64,000 nt of DNA, taken from the NCBI RefSeq assembly GCF_002917925.1, contig NZ_PPFE01000004.1:62001-126000 (forward strand), read 5' to 3'. This DNA is from Roseovarius confluentis. Lineage in GTDB: Bacteria; Pseudomonadota; Alphaproteobacteria; Rhodobacterales; Rhodobacteraceae. This document shows, piece by piece, positions 35,209 through 43,819 of the stretch. Under the pieces are notes generated by a model. That model made no database searches and was not told the origin of the DNA. It worked only from the letters and a program-made list of their open reading frames with translations. The position numbers and the translations under genes were made by a program. Each line of letters begins with the position of its first letter. The stretch's first letter is position 1.

Positions 35209-36321
35209 ATGGCGCAGGTGGTGATCCTTTGCCTGATGGCGGTGAGCGTGGGCCTAAGCGCCTGGGCCATTGCGCGGGACGTGCCGCCGGTGTGGCGCTT
35301 TGCCGTGCCGGGGGCCGTGCCGACGGAGGGGGATCCGGCTTTCGAGACGGTCTTTGAGTACGATGTCGGAGAGGGTCAGGCGCATTCGGCATCGGTCGTG
35401 GTGACCGAGGGCGGCTTTGACGTGCTGTGGTTCGAAGGCTCGCAGGAGGCGCAGGCGGATGTGGACATTCACGGTGCCGCATTCAGGCACGGGTCGGAAG
35501 GGTGGCAGGCGGCCGGGCGGGACGTGCGGATCACGCGGGCGGCGCTGGGCGAGGCGATGAACCCGCCGCAGCTGGTGGTGACGCTGGGCAATACGGTGGA
35601 GAATGAGGCGAAACGGGGCCATGTGTTCGCGACGGTGGTGTCGGTGGGGGGCTGGGCCATGGCTTCGGTCGCCGATGTGGAGATGGGGGCGGCTGGGCCA
35701 GTGCGCGCCCGCAAGCTGAACCTTTCGCCGTTTCTGAACCGGTCGCACCTGGTTAAGTCGCCGATGGTGCAGTTTGCCGACGGGAGCATGGGCTTGCCGG
35801 CCTATTTCGAGATGGGGGCGGCGCATGGGACGTTGGTGCGGTTCGGGCCGGGTGGCCGGGTGCGGGATACGGCGCGGATGACCGGGGCGGGCCAGCCGAT
35901 CCAGCCGATGATCGTGCCCTTGGGTGAGAACCGCGCGGTGGCGTGGCTGCGAGATTTCGCGCCGTCCGGGAAGCTGCTGGTGAGCCATACCGAGGATGGC
36001 GGGCAGACGTGGTCCGAGGTGGTGGCTTCGGACATGCCGAACCCGAGCGCGCCGGTGGCGGCGCTGCCGCTGGGCGGTGGGCGCATCCTGATGGCGGCGA
36101 ATGACGACCCAGGTGGGGGGGACCGGCTTCGGCTGCTGTTGTCGGAGAATGAAGGGGACAGCTGGCGCGTGCTGCGGGAACTTGAACCGAACGGGGCCGG
36201 GGCGCGATATCCGATGTTGCGGCGGCTGAAAGAGGGCGGGATCGCGCTGGTCTACTCCGTTGGCAACAAGACGGGGCTTCGGGCGCATGTGCTGAACGGT
36301 GCCTGGGTGGCGCCCCAATGA
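35209..36321 (+). CDS. sialidase-like (BNR-repeat) exported or membrane-anchored protein
   Basis: A 370-residue protein with an N-terminal hydrophobic segment (MAQVVILCLMAVSVGLSAWA) that is probably a signal anchor, followed by a six-bladed propeller-like domain. An Asp-box-type motif SHTEDGGQTW is clear (about 265-274), with a second weaker one near LSENEGDSW. The layout matches the BNR_2 predicted neuraminidases; whether it acts on sialic acid is unknown. The ATG at 35209 has GAGG 8 nt upstream, better than the ATG at 35203. Its stop overlaps the next gene by 4 bp. Confidence 0.78.
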   Translation: MAQVVILCLMAVSVGLSAWAIARDVPPVWRFAVPGAVPTEGDPAFETVFEYDVGEGQAHSASVVVTEGGFDVLWFEGSQEAQADVDIHGAAFRHGSEGWQAAGRDVRITRAALGEAMNPPQLVVTLGNTVENEAKRGHVFATVVSVGGWAMASVADVEMGAAGPVRARKLNLSPFLNRSHLVKSPMVQFADGSMGLPAYFEMGAAHGTLVRFGPGGRVRDTARMTGAGQPIQPMIVPLGENRAVAWLRDFAPSGKLLVSHTEDGGQTWSEVVASDMPNPSAPVAALPLGGGRILMAANDDPGGGDRLRLLLSENEGDSWRVLRELEPNGAGARYPMLRRLKEGGIALVYSVGNKTGLRAHVLNGAWVAPQ

Positions 36322-36869
36322 GCGGGCTGGGTGCGACGGTGGGCGTGGCGGTGGTGCTGGGCTGGGTGGTGTTTGCCCTGAGCGGGCTGGTGCTGTCGTC
36401 GTCCCTGGCTGCCGGGCTGGCGCTGGTGGCCGCGGTTCTGGTCGGCGTTTTGTGGCGCGACACGGTGGCGTTGAATGGCGCGGTGGCGGTGTTGGCGCCG
36501 TTCGGGGTGATGCTGCCGGCGTTGGCGCTGCGGCATGTGGCGGTTTCCTTGGGTTGGGACGTGCCGGGGTTTTCGGGCGTGGAGATCGCGGTGTTCCTGT
36601 GCGCCTACATGGCGTTCCTGGCGTGCGCGTTCGGAGTGATCCCGGTGGATGTGTACCGGTTTGGCTATGCGCCGTGGCCGGTTGCGGGGATGGTGCTGGC
36701 GGTGTGCCTGTACGCGCTGGTGACGGGGAACTGGTTTCTGGCGGGGGTGGCGGTGCTGGGGCAGCTGGCCTGGGTGATGGGCTGGGGCAGCAGCAACTGG
36801 TTCGACTTGGTGCTGCACGTGCTGCTGGTGCCGGTGGCGGTTGTTGTGCTGGTGCTGCGGGTGGTCTGA
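36318..36869 (+). CDS. integral membrane protein coupled to the sialidase-like gene
   Basis: A 183-residue, very hydrophobic protein with about six predicted membrane helices and few charged residues (for example MSGLGATVGVAVVLGWVVF, then LLVPVAVVVLVLRVV at the end). Family not recognised. The ATGA overlap with the upstream sialidase-like gene shows translational coupling, so the two probably work together at the inner membrane. Confidence 0.75.
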   Translation: MSGLGATVGVAVVLGWVVFALSGLVLSSSLAAGLALVAAVLVGVLWRDTVALNGAVAVLAPFGVMLPALALRHVAVSLGWDVPGFSGVEIAVFLCAYMAFLACAFGVIPVDVYRFGYAPWPVAGMVLAVCLYALVTGNWFLAGVAVLGQLAWVMGWGSSNWFDLVLHVLLVPVAVVVLVLRVV

Positions 36870-36956
36870 CGCAGGCGGCGGGCGTGAGGACGCTGCGCAA
36901 GCGGGCTTTTGCTGCCGCTGAGAATGGCTTCTTGTTAGCCCGGGGTGACGTATATC

Positions 36957-37012
36957 GTAGGGTGGGGTTTTACCCACCATCCCCGTCGCGGTGGGGTAAA
37001 ACCCCACCCTAC
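36957..37012. repeat. head-to-head pair of palindromic repeats forming a long stem-loop, copy 2
   Basis: GTAGGGTGGGGTTTTACCCA (from 36957) and its near-exact inverse GGTGGGGTAAAACCCC-ACCCTAC (36990-37012) face each other around 11 bp, giving a possible stem of about 22 bp. It lies in the 228-bp gap between the membrane protein gene and the convergent RNase T2 gene; nothing else was recognised there. Confidence 0.8.
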
Positions 37013-37097
37013 ATGGGCTGTGACACGTCCGCTTCGTCCGCAAATCGTTTTTTTTCAAGGTGTTAAAGGTTGCAGGCGTAGAATGCGAAGGCTGGCT

Positions 37098-37727
37098 TCA
37101 TCGAATCGGATCGAAAAGCGCATCGTCCAACGTGCAGTCGCGGATCACGTCGCGGCCGCAGGGGACCGGGGCGAGGTCGCGGGAGAGGCAGATGCGGGCT
37201 TCCTGGATGCGGCCCGCGCGGCAGGTGATCGTGATGCCGTCAGGCTCGAGCGTGGGGTTGGCCTTGAGAAAGGCTTCCTCGACCACGGAGGCGGGGAGCT
37301 TGACCGGGTCTTTCAGTTTGCGAAAGACCTCGGGGCGGGTGATGCGGCCGTATGCGTCTCGTGACAGGGCGTAGTAGGCGGGGGCGGAGAGGCCGGAGCA
37401 GGTGCCGTGTTTCTTCCATTGGTACCACGCCAGCCCGGAGGTGCCCATGATGTCGGCCATCTCGCCGGTCATGGCACGGGAGGGCGGGCGTTCGGCGGAT
37501 TGGCAGTGTTCGGGCCAGCCTCGGTGGTATTGCGGCCAGAGCCCGTGCAGCACCCAGCCGTGATCGCGCGACGCGTCGCATTGGGGCGAGGCGCGGTCGT
37601 CGCCTTCGAGCGCGCACCAGGTGGGCGACCAGCTGAGGCTGAGGACGTAATAGTCGAATTCGCCGGGGCGATCGGTGTCCGCCGCTGCCGTGGTGGCGGA
37701 GAAAAGCAGGGCGAAAAGCAGCCGCAT
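37098..37727 (-). CDS. ribonuclease T2 family protein
   Basis: A 209-residue exported endoribonuclease with a short signal peptide (MRLLFALLFSATTAAA). Both catalytic segments are present: CAS I as VLHGLWPQYH (His in HGLWPQ) and CAS II as WKKHGTCSGL (Lys and His). Cysteine residues typical of the fold are kept (WCALEG, QCDASR, HCQSAER, ITCRAG). It would degrade RNA in the periplasm or outside the cell. The ATG at 37727 was preferred to the GTG two codons upstream on spacing from AAAGAG. Confidence 0.9.
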   Translation of the reverse strand: MRLLFALLFSATTAAADTDRPGEFDYYVLSLSWSPTWCALEGDDRASPQCDASRDHGWVLHGLWPQYHRGWPEHCQSAERPPSRAMTGEMADIMGTSGLAWYQWKKHGTCSGLSAPAYYALSRDAYGRITRPEVFRKLKDPVKLPASVVEEAFLKANPTLEPDGITITCRAGRIQEARICLSRDLAPVPCGRDVIRDCTLDDALFDPIR

Positions 37728-37858
37728 GTTCACTCTTTCTTTTTGTGTTCGGGGCTACTATATAGCCGCCAAGTTCCCCGACAACGAGAACCCGTCCCGG
37801 CCCCCGGGACCGCCGTTTCAGGCGAGGGGAAAGATATGCGTGAAGGAGCCTTTGAGAG

Positions 37859-38626
37859 ATGTCGAAACCGTTGATGGCCAAGGCCACCGCCGTCTGGCTG
37901 GTGGACAACACCACGATCAGCTTCAAGCAGATTGCCGATTTCGTCGGGATGCACGAGCTGGAAATCCAGGGGATCGCCGATGGCGACGTGGCCGCCGGGG
38001 TGAAGGGGTTCGACCCCATCGCCAACAACCAGCTGACGCAGGAGGATATCGACAAGGCCGAGAAGGATCCGCTGCACAGGCTGAAGCTGAAATACAATGC
38101 CGCCGCCGTGGGCGAGGAAAAGCGCCGCGGGCCGCGCTATACCCCGCTGTCGAAGCGGCAGGACCGGCCGAATGCGATCCTGTGGCTGGTGAAGTTCCAC
38201 CCCGAACTTGCCGATGCCCAGATCGCCAAGCTGGTCGGCACCACCAAGCCGACGATCCAGACGATTCGCGAGCGCACGCACTGGAACATCTCGAACATGC
38301 AGCCGATCGACCCCGTGGCTCTGGGCCTGTGCAAGCAGACCGAGCTGGACGCCGCCGTGCAGAAGGCCGCCGCCAAGAAGGCCAAGGAAGGCCAGGCGAT
38401 CGACGATGACGAGCGCCGCAAGCTTTTGTCGACCGAGCAGAGCCTGGAGTCGGATGCCGAGCCGCGGATGCCCACGGCCATCGAAGGGCTGGAGACGTTC
38501 AGCCTGGGTGGGGAAGAGACCGCCGGCGAGGACGAGACGGAAAAGGAATACGACGCCGACAGTTTCTTCAACCTGCCCGATGATGACGGCGAGGATGACG
38601 AGGACGACGAGGACAACCGGGGCTGA
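37859..38626 (+). CDS. trcR: cell-cycle transcriptional regulator TrcR (DUF1013)
   Basis: A 255-residue protein with the DUF1013 pattern: AKATAVWLVDNTTISFKQIADFVG (helix-turn-helix-like), YTPLSKRQDRPNAILWLVKFHPE and GTTKPTIQTIRERTHWNISN. The C-terminus is very acidic (DDDGEDDEDDEDNRG). TrcR proteins are restricted to alphaproteobacteria and are linked to cell-cycle transcription. It is monocistronic, with a strong terminator. Confidence 0.9.
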   Translation: MSKPLMAKATAVWLVDNTTISFKQIADFVGMHELEIQGIADGDVAAGVKGFDPIANNQLTQEDIDKAEKDPLHRLKLKYNAAAVGEEKRRGPRYTPLSKRQDRPNAILWLVKFHPELADAQIAKLVGTTKPTIQTIRERTHWNISNMQPIDPVALGLCKQTELDAAVQKAAAKKAKEGQAIDDDERRKLLSTEQSLESDAEPRMPTAIEGLETFSLGGEETAGEDETEKEYDADSFFNLPDDDGEDDEDDEDNRG

Positions 38627-38654
38627 CGCCTGCCGGACATCGTTGATGACTGCG

Positions 38655-38685
38655 AACCGCGTCCGGAATCGGGCGCGGTTTTTTC
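38655..38685 (+). terminator. rho-independent terminator of trcR
   Basis: AACCGCGTCC (38655-38664) pairs with GGGCGCGGTT (38671-38680, one wobble), followed by TTTTC; the T-run is six counting the stem end. Confidence 0.85.
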
Positions 38686-38702
38686 GTGGGCGGCGCGCGT
38701 GA

Positions 38703-39602
38703 TCAGGGAGTGGGCGCGGGGCGGGAGGTGGCCAGCAGGCCCGCGCCGACGATGAACGCGATGCCGAGAGACGAAAGCGTGTCGGGGCGTTCGGTGAAGA
38801 TGAGCCAGCCCCAGAGGGCGGAAAAGCCGACGTAGGTGAAATCGAACGTGCCGATCACCGCGGGCGGTCCGTTCTGGTAGGCATAGGCGGCGCCGATGCT
38901 GCCGATCAGGATAGCGGTGGCGAGGATCGCGATGGTGCGCCAGTCGGCGGCGTCGAGCGTTGTCCATGCAGCGGTGAAGGGCGCGGCTGTGCCCGTCGGA
39001 GCAGGCAGGAGGGCGAAGGCGAGGCCGCCCGCCAGGATGAAGGCAACGTTCAGAACGGCGGAGAGCATCAGCGGGTGTTCGCCCCGGCAGCGCGTTCCGG
39101 TCATCAGCATGGCGACGGCATAGAGCATGGCCGCCAGCAGGGGCAGGAGCGCATGGGTGGACAGGCCCGAGGGCGTGGGCTTGATGATCAGGAGCACGCC
39201 GGCAAAGCCGATCGCCACGGCCAGCCAGTGGCGCGGGGCGATGGGGCTGCGGGTGGCCAGCGCGCCGAAGAGCGTGATGAAGAGCGGCGAAGTGTAATAG
39301 CCCGCCGCCGCGACGGACAGGGGCACATGCGGCAGGGCGGCATAGTAGGCGACCCACATGGCGACGAGGATCAGGCTGCGCAGGCTGGTCCAGCCGGGGT
39401 GGCGCAGCGCGAAGGCGGACCGCGCGACGAGCGCCATGAGGGCCAGCAGTACGGGCAGCACGAGGGCCGAGCGCAGGATGAACATCTGCCAGAGCGAGAT
39501 CGCGCCGGATGAGAGCTTGATGAGCGCATCGCCGAGCGCCAGGGCCGCCACCGCGAGGGTGATGACGAGGATGGCGCGGGCGGTGTTGTTCGGGGGTGTC
39601 AT
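38703..39602 (-). CDS. DMT-family (EamA) transporter
   Basis: A 299-residue inner-membrane protein with ten hydrophobic segments arranged as two EamA repeats. The first repeat includes FILRSALVLPVLLALMAL and YYAALPHVPLSVAAAGYYTSPLF. The second ends AYAYQNGPPAVIGTFDFTYVGFSALWGW. Substrates of this family are diverse metabolites. The ATG at 39602 (MTPPNNTARA) was chosen over the longer frame, which would begin inside the palindromic repeat. Confidence 0.87.
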   Translation of the reverse strand: MTPPNNTARAILVITLAVAALALGDALIKLSSGAISLWQMFILRSALVLPVLLALMALVARSAFALRHPGWTSLRSLILVAMWVAYYAALPHVPLSVAAAGYYTSPLFITLFGALATRSPIAPRHWLAVAIGFAGVLLIIKPTPSGLSTHALLPLLAAMLYAVAMLMTGTRCRGEHPLMLSAVLNVAFILAGGLAFALLPAPTGTAAPFTAAWTTLDAADWRTIAILATAILIGSIGAAYAYQNGPPAVIGTFDFTYVGFSALWGWLIFTERPDTLSSLGIAFIVGAGLLATSRPAPTP

Positions 39603-39634
39603 GGTGTGAACGGCGTGGGTCTTCGCCCAGCAAA

Positions 39635-39660
39635 GGTGGGTTATCACCCACCCTACGTGG
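39635..39660. repeat. intergenic palindromic repeat, copy 3
   Basis: GGTGGGTTATCACCCACC then CTACGTGG, in the gap between recR and the EamA gene. Confidence 0.75.
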
Positions 39661-39689
39661 GATTGCGGACAGGTCGGGTCAGGAGCGGT

Positions 39690-40283
39690 TCAGAGTGCCT
39701 TTCGCGCGTTGAGGGCCGCGGTAATGGTGCCATCATCGAGATAGTCGAGCTCGCCGCCGACGGGGACGCCCTGCGCCAGCGAGGTGAGGGTGACGCGGTC
39801 TTCTAGCTGGTCGGCGATGTAGTGGGCGGTGGTCTGGCCGTCCACGGTGGCGCCGAGTGCGAGGATGACCTCGGAAATGTTCTCCGTTTCGATGCGGTCG
39901 ACCAGCCTGGGGATGCGGAGCTGCTCGGGGCCGACCTGATCGAGCGCCGAGAGCGTGCCGCCAAGCACGTGGTAGCGGCCCTTGAAGACGGACGCGCGTT
40001 CCATCGCCCAGAGGTCGGCGACGTCCTCGACCACGCAGAGCATGCCGTTGGCACGTTTCTCGGACAGGCAGATATCGCAGGTCTCGGTGGTGCCGACATT
40101 GCCGCAGACGATGCATTCGCGGGCGGTCAGGGCGACCTGGCCCATCAGGTCCGCAAGCGGCGAGAGCAGCAGTTCGCGTTTGCGGATCATGTGCAGCACA
40201 GCGCGCCGGGCCGAGCGGGGGCCGAGGCCCGGCAGCTTGGCCATCATCTCGATCAGGGCATCGATGTCGCGGGTGGAGTTCAT
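39690..40283 (-). CDS. recR: recombination mediator RecR
   Basis: A 197-residue protein of the RecFOR pathway that helps load RecA at gaps. In order there are an N-terminal HhH ([17 protein letters not shown]), a four-Cys zinc finger ([16 protein letters not shown], about 57-72) and a Toprim domain ([15 protein letters not shown], then [19 protein letters not shown]). The length is standard. It lies 16 bp downstream of ybaB. The common third partner dnaX is elsewhere in the window (58182-59954). Confidence 0.95.
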   Translation of the reverse strand: MNSTRDIDALIEMMAKLPGLGPRSARRAVLHMIRKRELLLSPLADLMGQVALTARECIVCGNVGTTETCDICLSEKRANGMLCVVEDVADLWAMERASVFKGRYHVLGGTLSALDQVGPEQLRIPRLVDRIETENISEVILALGATVDGQTTAHYIADQLEDRVTLTSLAQGVPVGGELDYLDDGTITAALNARKAL

Positions 40284-40299
40284 GAGGGCGGGAGGCGCC

Positions 40300-40644
40300 T
40301 CAGAACGGCAGCTTCATGCCTTCGGGCAGACCCATGCCCTCGGTCAGCTTGCCCATCTCTTCCTGCGCCTTTTCGTTAGCCTTTGCCTGGGCGTCCTTGA
40401 TGGCGGCGAGGATCAGGTCCTCGACCACTTCCTTGTCGTCGGAGTTGAAGATCGAGGGGTCGATATCGAGGCTTTTCAACTCGCCCTTGGCGGAGCAGAC
40501 GGCCTTGACCAGCCCCGCGCCGGATTCGCCGGTGACGGTGATGTTGTGCATCTCTTCCTGCAGGTCGGCCATCTTGGTCTGCATTTCCTGCGCGGCCTTC
40601 ATCATTTTGCTCATGTCGCCAAGCTGGCCTAGTCCTTTGAACAT
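40300..40644 (-). CDS. YbaB/EbfC-family nucleoid-associated protein
   Basis: A 114-residue protein: [22 protein letters not shown], then [26 protein letters not shown], and a helical C-terminus. YbaB proteins are DNA-binding dimers usually encoded just before recR, as here. The start at 40644 is set by similarity. Confidence 0.93.
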   Translation of the reverse strand: MFKGLGQLGDMSKMMKAAQEMQTKMADLQEEMHNITVTGESGAGLVKAVCSAKGELKSLDIDPSIFNSDDKEVVEDLILAAIKDAQAKANEKAQEEMGKLTEGMGLPEGMKLPF

Positions 40645-40737
40645 CTGTCTCTCCCGGGGTTTGAGGGGTGTCGGGACATAGATACGGGCCGTGGGGGGTG
40701 TCGGCAAGGGGAGGGTGTGGGTTTGAGGGGCGGCGCG

Positions 40738-40761
40738 CGTGGGTTATCACCCACCCTACAT
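40738..40761. repeat. intergenic palindromic repeat, copy 4
   Basis: GTGGGTTATCACCCAC then CCTACAT, in the gap between the Hint array and ybaB. Confidence 0.75.
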
Positions 40762-40804
40762 GGTGTCGGGGCGGGTGCGCGGCGAAGCCGCCCCTCTTTA
40801 GTGT

Positions 40805-41674
40805 TCAGGCCGCGTGCATTTCCGCAATGCACAGCCGATCCCGGATCGCCTGCGGCACCAGCCGTGCGGCGCTGATACGGGGATAGGCCATTTCGTTGAT
40901 TGTGCGGTCCTCGCCGTAGAGGTCGACATATTCGCGGTAGTTACTAAAACTCTGCCTTCCGACGTAGTCTATGAAGGTCTCGGCAGGGGCGCCATTGGCA
41001 AGGATGATGTCGTGGTTCTCGGTCTCGATATGGTAGTAGTTCAGACGGTTCGGCAGCTCGGCGGTCGGCACGAGGGTAATGGTCTCGCCGTTTACCAACG
41101 CGCCTGCAGTGATCACCAGCCCGTCAAGGATCATCCCATGATCTGCCGTTACTGTCAGGTCAGAGTATGGGACGCCATGTCCAAAGGCTCCGGCGTGGAT
41201 GCGGACTGCCGCCATCGCCCGTCCCGCAATGGCCGTCGGGCGCGAGACCACGCCGATCCAGCGGACGGATGTGGCGGTGCCCTTTGCGGTGATCAACATG
41301 TCGCCAACCTGAAGGTCTTGAACATGCACTTCGCCGGTTTCCGTCAAGATATTGGTGTCGGGAGCAAAACAGGCGCCGTCAAACGTGGCGCCGTTTGCGG
41401 AGAATGTCGCCGGAGGAGACACAGGTTCCTGATCCATGAAAACAACGACGAATTGTGGGTCGCTGGCGAAGGTAAACGCCGGCCAATCCACACCGTCGAT
41501 GGCAAACGTGCCAGCGTAAGTATAGTTGGCACCCAAAGTGGTGACCGTATCACCAGTTTCAAAAGACGTGTCGGCCTCGCCGTCGTCGAGCGTTTCGGTG
41601 AAAGGTCCTTGTGGTGGTCCAAGGTACGCGTTGTTCTGATACGCGACCGTGTATGTGTACGCAAAGGTTCCCAT
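40805..41674 (-). CDS. Hint-domain protein, array member 1
   Basis: 289 residues. The N-terminal domain (about 1-115, MGTFAYTYTVAYQNNAYLGP...) is unique in the array and beta-rich. The Hint_2 domain starts at Cys in GACFAPDTNILTETG, with GDMLITAKGTATSVRWIG, the block-B His in TVTADHGMILDG, and a block-F-like IETENHDIILANGAPAETF. The C-terminal splicing residues of inteins (His-Asn) are absent, so hedgehog-type cleavage before the Cys is expected rather than splicing. No signal peptide. This is the most divergent member (GRQSFSNYREYVDLYGEDRTINEMAYP) and the last in transcription order. Confidence 0.85.
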   Translation of the reverse strand: MGTFAYTYTVAYQNNAYLGPPQGPFTETLDDGEADTSFETGDTVTTLGANYTYAGTFAIDGVDWPAFTFASDPQFVVVFMDQEPVSPPATFSANGATFDGACFAPDTNILTETGEVHVQDLQVGDMLITAKGTATSVRWIGVVSRPTAIAGRAMAAVRIHAGAFGHGVPYSDLTVTADHGMILDGLVITAGALVNGETITLVPTAELPNRLNYYHIETENHDIILANGAPAETFIDYVGRQSFSNYREYVDLYGEDRTINEMAYPRISAARLVPQAIRDRLCIAEMHAA

Positions 41675-41799
41675 GATGTCCTGCCCCTCATTTATGCAAT
41701 CGATTAGGACCAGAGCCTATTTCGGACGCGCGCGCAACGGTTCTGTCAGGTCAGTCGTGCGCGCGCAGGAATGACAAAGGGCGTCGCTTTTGACTTGGC

Positions 41800-42711
41800 T
41801 TAGGCCTGCAGCACTGCATCAAGACCTTGCACCTGTCCACAGAGACCGAGCCGGGCCTTGATCGCCTGCGGCACCAGGCGCGCGGCGCTGATGCGGGGCA
41901 GGGGCATCTCGACGATGGTGCGGTCGTCGCCGTAGAGGTCGACATACTCGGCGTAGTTGTCGAAGGCCTGCCGCCCGGCATAGTCGATGAACGTCTCGGC
42001 GGGCGTGCCTTCGGCGAGGATCATGTCGTGGTTTTCGGTCTCGACGTGGTAGACGGTAAAGCTGTCGCCGAACTCTTCCAGCGGTACCCAGTCGATGGAC
42101 GTGCCGTTCACCAAAGCCCCTGCATTGATCAGCAAACCGTCGATCAAAAGCGCATGGTCGGCGGTCAAGGTAAGGTCGCGCGACGGCAGGCCATCTCCCA
42201 ACGCACCTTCTCGCACACGTACTGGCATCAAACGCTCCGGTGCGCCAAACAGTGTAGAGACTTTCTGCTGGCCAACCCATTTCACCACGGTCGTTGCTCC
42301 ACCCGAGGTCAAGACGGCGTCGCCAACTGTCAAATCTTCAACCGGTTTCGACCCATCCGGCGTCGCGATTGCCGTTCCTGTCAAAAAACAGATCAACAGG
42401 GTCTCTGCAGTGAACGCATTCACGTCGACAAAATCACCGGTTGAAAGCCCGCCCGCCCCAGGCGTCGGAAGGTAAACAACATAAAGGTCCGGATCAGAAG
42501 TGTTTTGGTTGACGGGAAGTTTGGTCCCGGCCAGTTCGAACGTTCCAACGTAGTCGAAAATGTTTTCGATCCAATCTTCGCCGATGTCCGCAATACCGTT
42601 CTCGGTCGACGCGGGCTCGGTTAATGTTCCTGAAGCGGTCGGGTGTACATTCAACACCTCGCCAGTTAAACTATTATAAATAAATAATGATTGGACTGTG
42701 TAGACGGCCAA
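41800..42711 (-). CDS. Hint-domain protein, array member 2
   Basis: 303 residues from a TTG start with AGGAG 9 nt upstream. The N-terminal domain (MAVYTVQSLFIYNSLTGEVL ... YVVYLPTPGAGG) is shared almost exactly with member 3. Hint: LICFLTGTAIATPDGSKPVEDL with the nucleophile candidate Cys, VLTSGGATTVVKWVGQQ, TLTADHALLIDGLLINAG, VETENHDMILAEGTPAETF. The C-terminal tail, KARLGLCGQVQGLDAVLQA, is unlike its neighbours. The 185-bp gap to member 3 has room for a promoter. Confidence 0.87.
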   Translation of the reverse strand: MAVYTVQSLFIYNSLTGEVLNVHPTASGTLTEPASTENGIADIGEDWIENIFDYVGTFELAGTKLPVNQNTSDPDLYVVYLPTPGAGGLSTGDFVDVNAFTAETLLICFLTGTAIATPDGSKPVEDLTVGDAVLTSGGATTVVKWVGQQKVSTLFGAPERLMPVRVREGALGDGLPSRDLTLTADHALLIDGLLINAGALVNGTSIDWVPLEEFGDSFTVYHVETENHDMILAEGTPAETFIDYAGRQAFDNYAEYVDLYGDDRTIVEMPLPRISAARLVPQAIKARLGLCGQVQGLDAVLQA

Positions 42712-42896
42712 AGGTCCTAGCTCCTAAGCTTTATTTTTCAATCTCGACGCAATTTATCTGGCGACCTGTCCCAGTCAATGAAATTCACCGGACTGCCGCT
42801 TGAAGTCTGCACCGGTCATGCTCACCGAAGGGTCGGGACGAGCGCAGATGAACCCAGAAGAGCCGGTCCTCGTGACTGGTGCCCAGCCTGCTTTGT
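42712..42896 (-). promoter_or_regulatory. leader/promoter region of Hint member 2
   Basis: 185 bp with the AGGAG site close to the gene. The first 33 bp or so (to about 42743) are shared with the much shorter leader of member 3 (43788-43819), after which the two differ. No gene is seen. Confidence 0.4.
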
Positions 42897-43787
42897 TCAA
42901 GCGACCTTCGTGACCGCAGCTGAAAGCCTCATCTTGATGTTGCCTGGCACCAGGCGCGCGGCGCTGATGCGGGGCAGGGGCATCTCGACGATGGTGCGGT
43001 CGTCGCCGTAGAGGTCGACATACTCGGCGTAGTTGTCGAAGGCCTGCCGCCCGACATAGTCGATGAACGTCTCGGCGGGCGTGCCTTCGGCGAGGATCAT
43101 GTCGTGGTTTTCGGTCTCAACGTGGTAGACGGTAAAGCTGTCGCCGAACTCTTCCAGCGGTACCCAGTCGATGGACGTGCCGTTCACCAAAGCCCCTGCA
43201 TTGATCAGCAAACCGTCGATCAAAAGACCATGGTCGGCGGTCAAGGTAAGGTCGCGCGACGGCAGGCCATCTCCCAACGCACCTTCTCGCACACGTACTG
43301 GCATCAAACGCTCCGGTGCGCCAAACAGCGTAGAGACTTTCTGCTGGCCAACCCATTTCACCACGGTCGTTGCTCCACCCGAGGTCAAGACGGCGTCGCC
43401 AACTGTCAAATCTTCAACCGGTTTCGACCCATCCGGCGTCGCGATTGCCGTTCCTGTCAAAAAACAGATCAGCAGGGTCTCTGCGGTGAACGCATTTACG
43501 TCGACAAAATCACCGGTTGAAAGCCCGCCCGCCCCAGGCGTCGGAAGGTAAACAACATAAATGTCCGGACCAGCAGTGCTTTGGTTGACGGGAAGTTTGG
43601 TCCCGGCCAGTTCGAACGTTCCAACGTAGTCGAAACCGTTATCGGTCCAATCTTCGCCGATGTCCGCAATACCGTTCTCGGTCGACGCGGGCTCGGTTAA
43701 TGTTCCTGGGGTGGTCGGGCGTACATTCAACACCTCGCCAGTTAAATTATTATAAACAAATCCTGATTGGAATGTGTAGACGGCCAA
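42897..43787 (-). CDS. Hint-domain protein, array member 3 (mosaic of members 2 and 4)
   Basis: 296 residues, TTG start with AGGAG 8 nt upstream. The N-terminal domain and most of the Hint domain are nearly identical to member 2 (LICFLTGTAIATPDG, TADHGLLIDGLL, LAEGTPAETF). The last 24 residues or so (ARLVPGNIKMRLSAAVTKVA) and the DNA of the 3' end are identical to member 4. A crossover somewhere in the conserved block 42945-43080 explains this. The gene sits only 32 bp from member 4. Confidence 0.87.
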   Translation of the reverse strand: MAVYTFQSGFVYNNLTGEVLNVRPTTPGTLTEPASTENGIADIGEDWTDNGFDYVGTFELAGTKLPVNQSTAGPDIYVVYLPTPGAGGLSTGDFVDVNAFTAETLLICFLTGTAIATPDGSKPVEDLTVGDAVLTSGGATTVVKWVGQQKVSTLFGAPERLMPVRVREGALGDGLPSRDLTLTADHGLLIDGLLINAGALVNGTSIDWVPLEEFGDSFTVYHVETENHDMILAEGTPAETFIDYVGRQAFDNYAEYVDLYGDDRTIVEMPLPRISAARLVPGNIKMRLSAAVTKVA

Positions 43788-43819
43788 AGGTCTAGCTCCT
43801 AAGTTTTATTTTTCAATGT

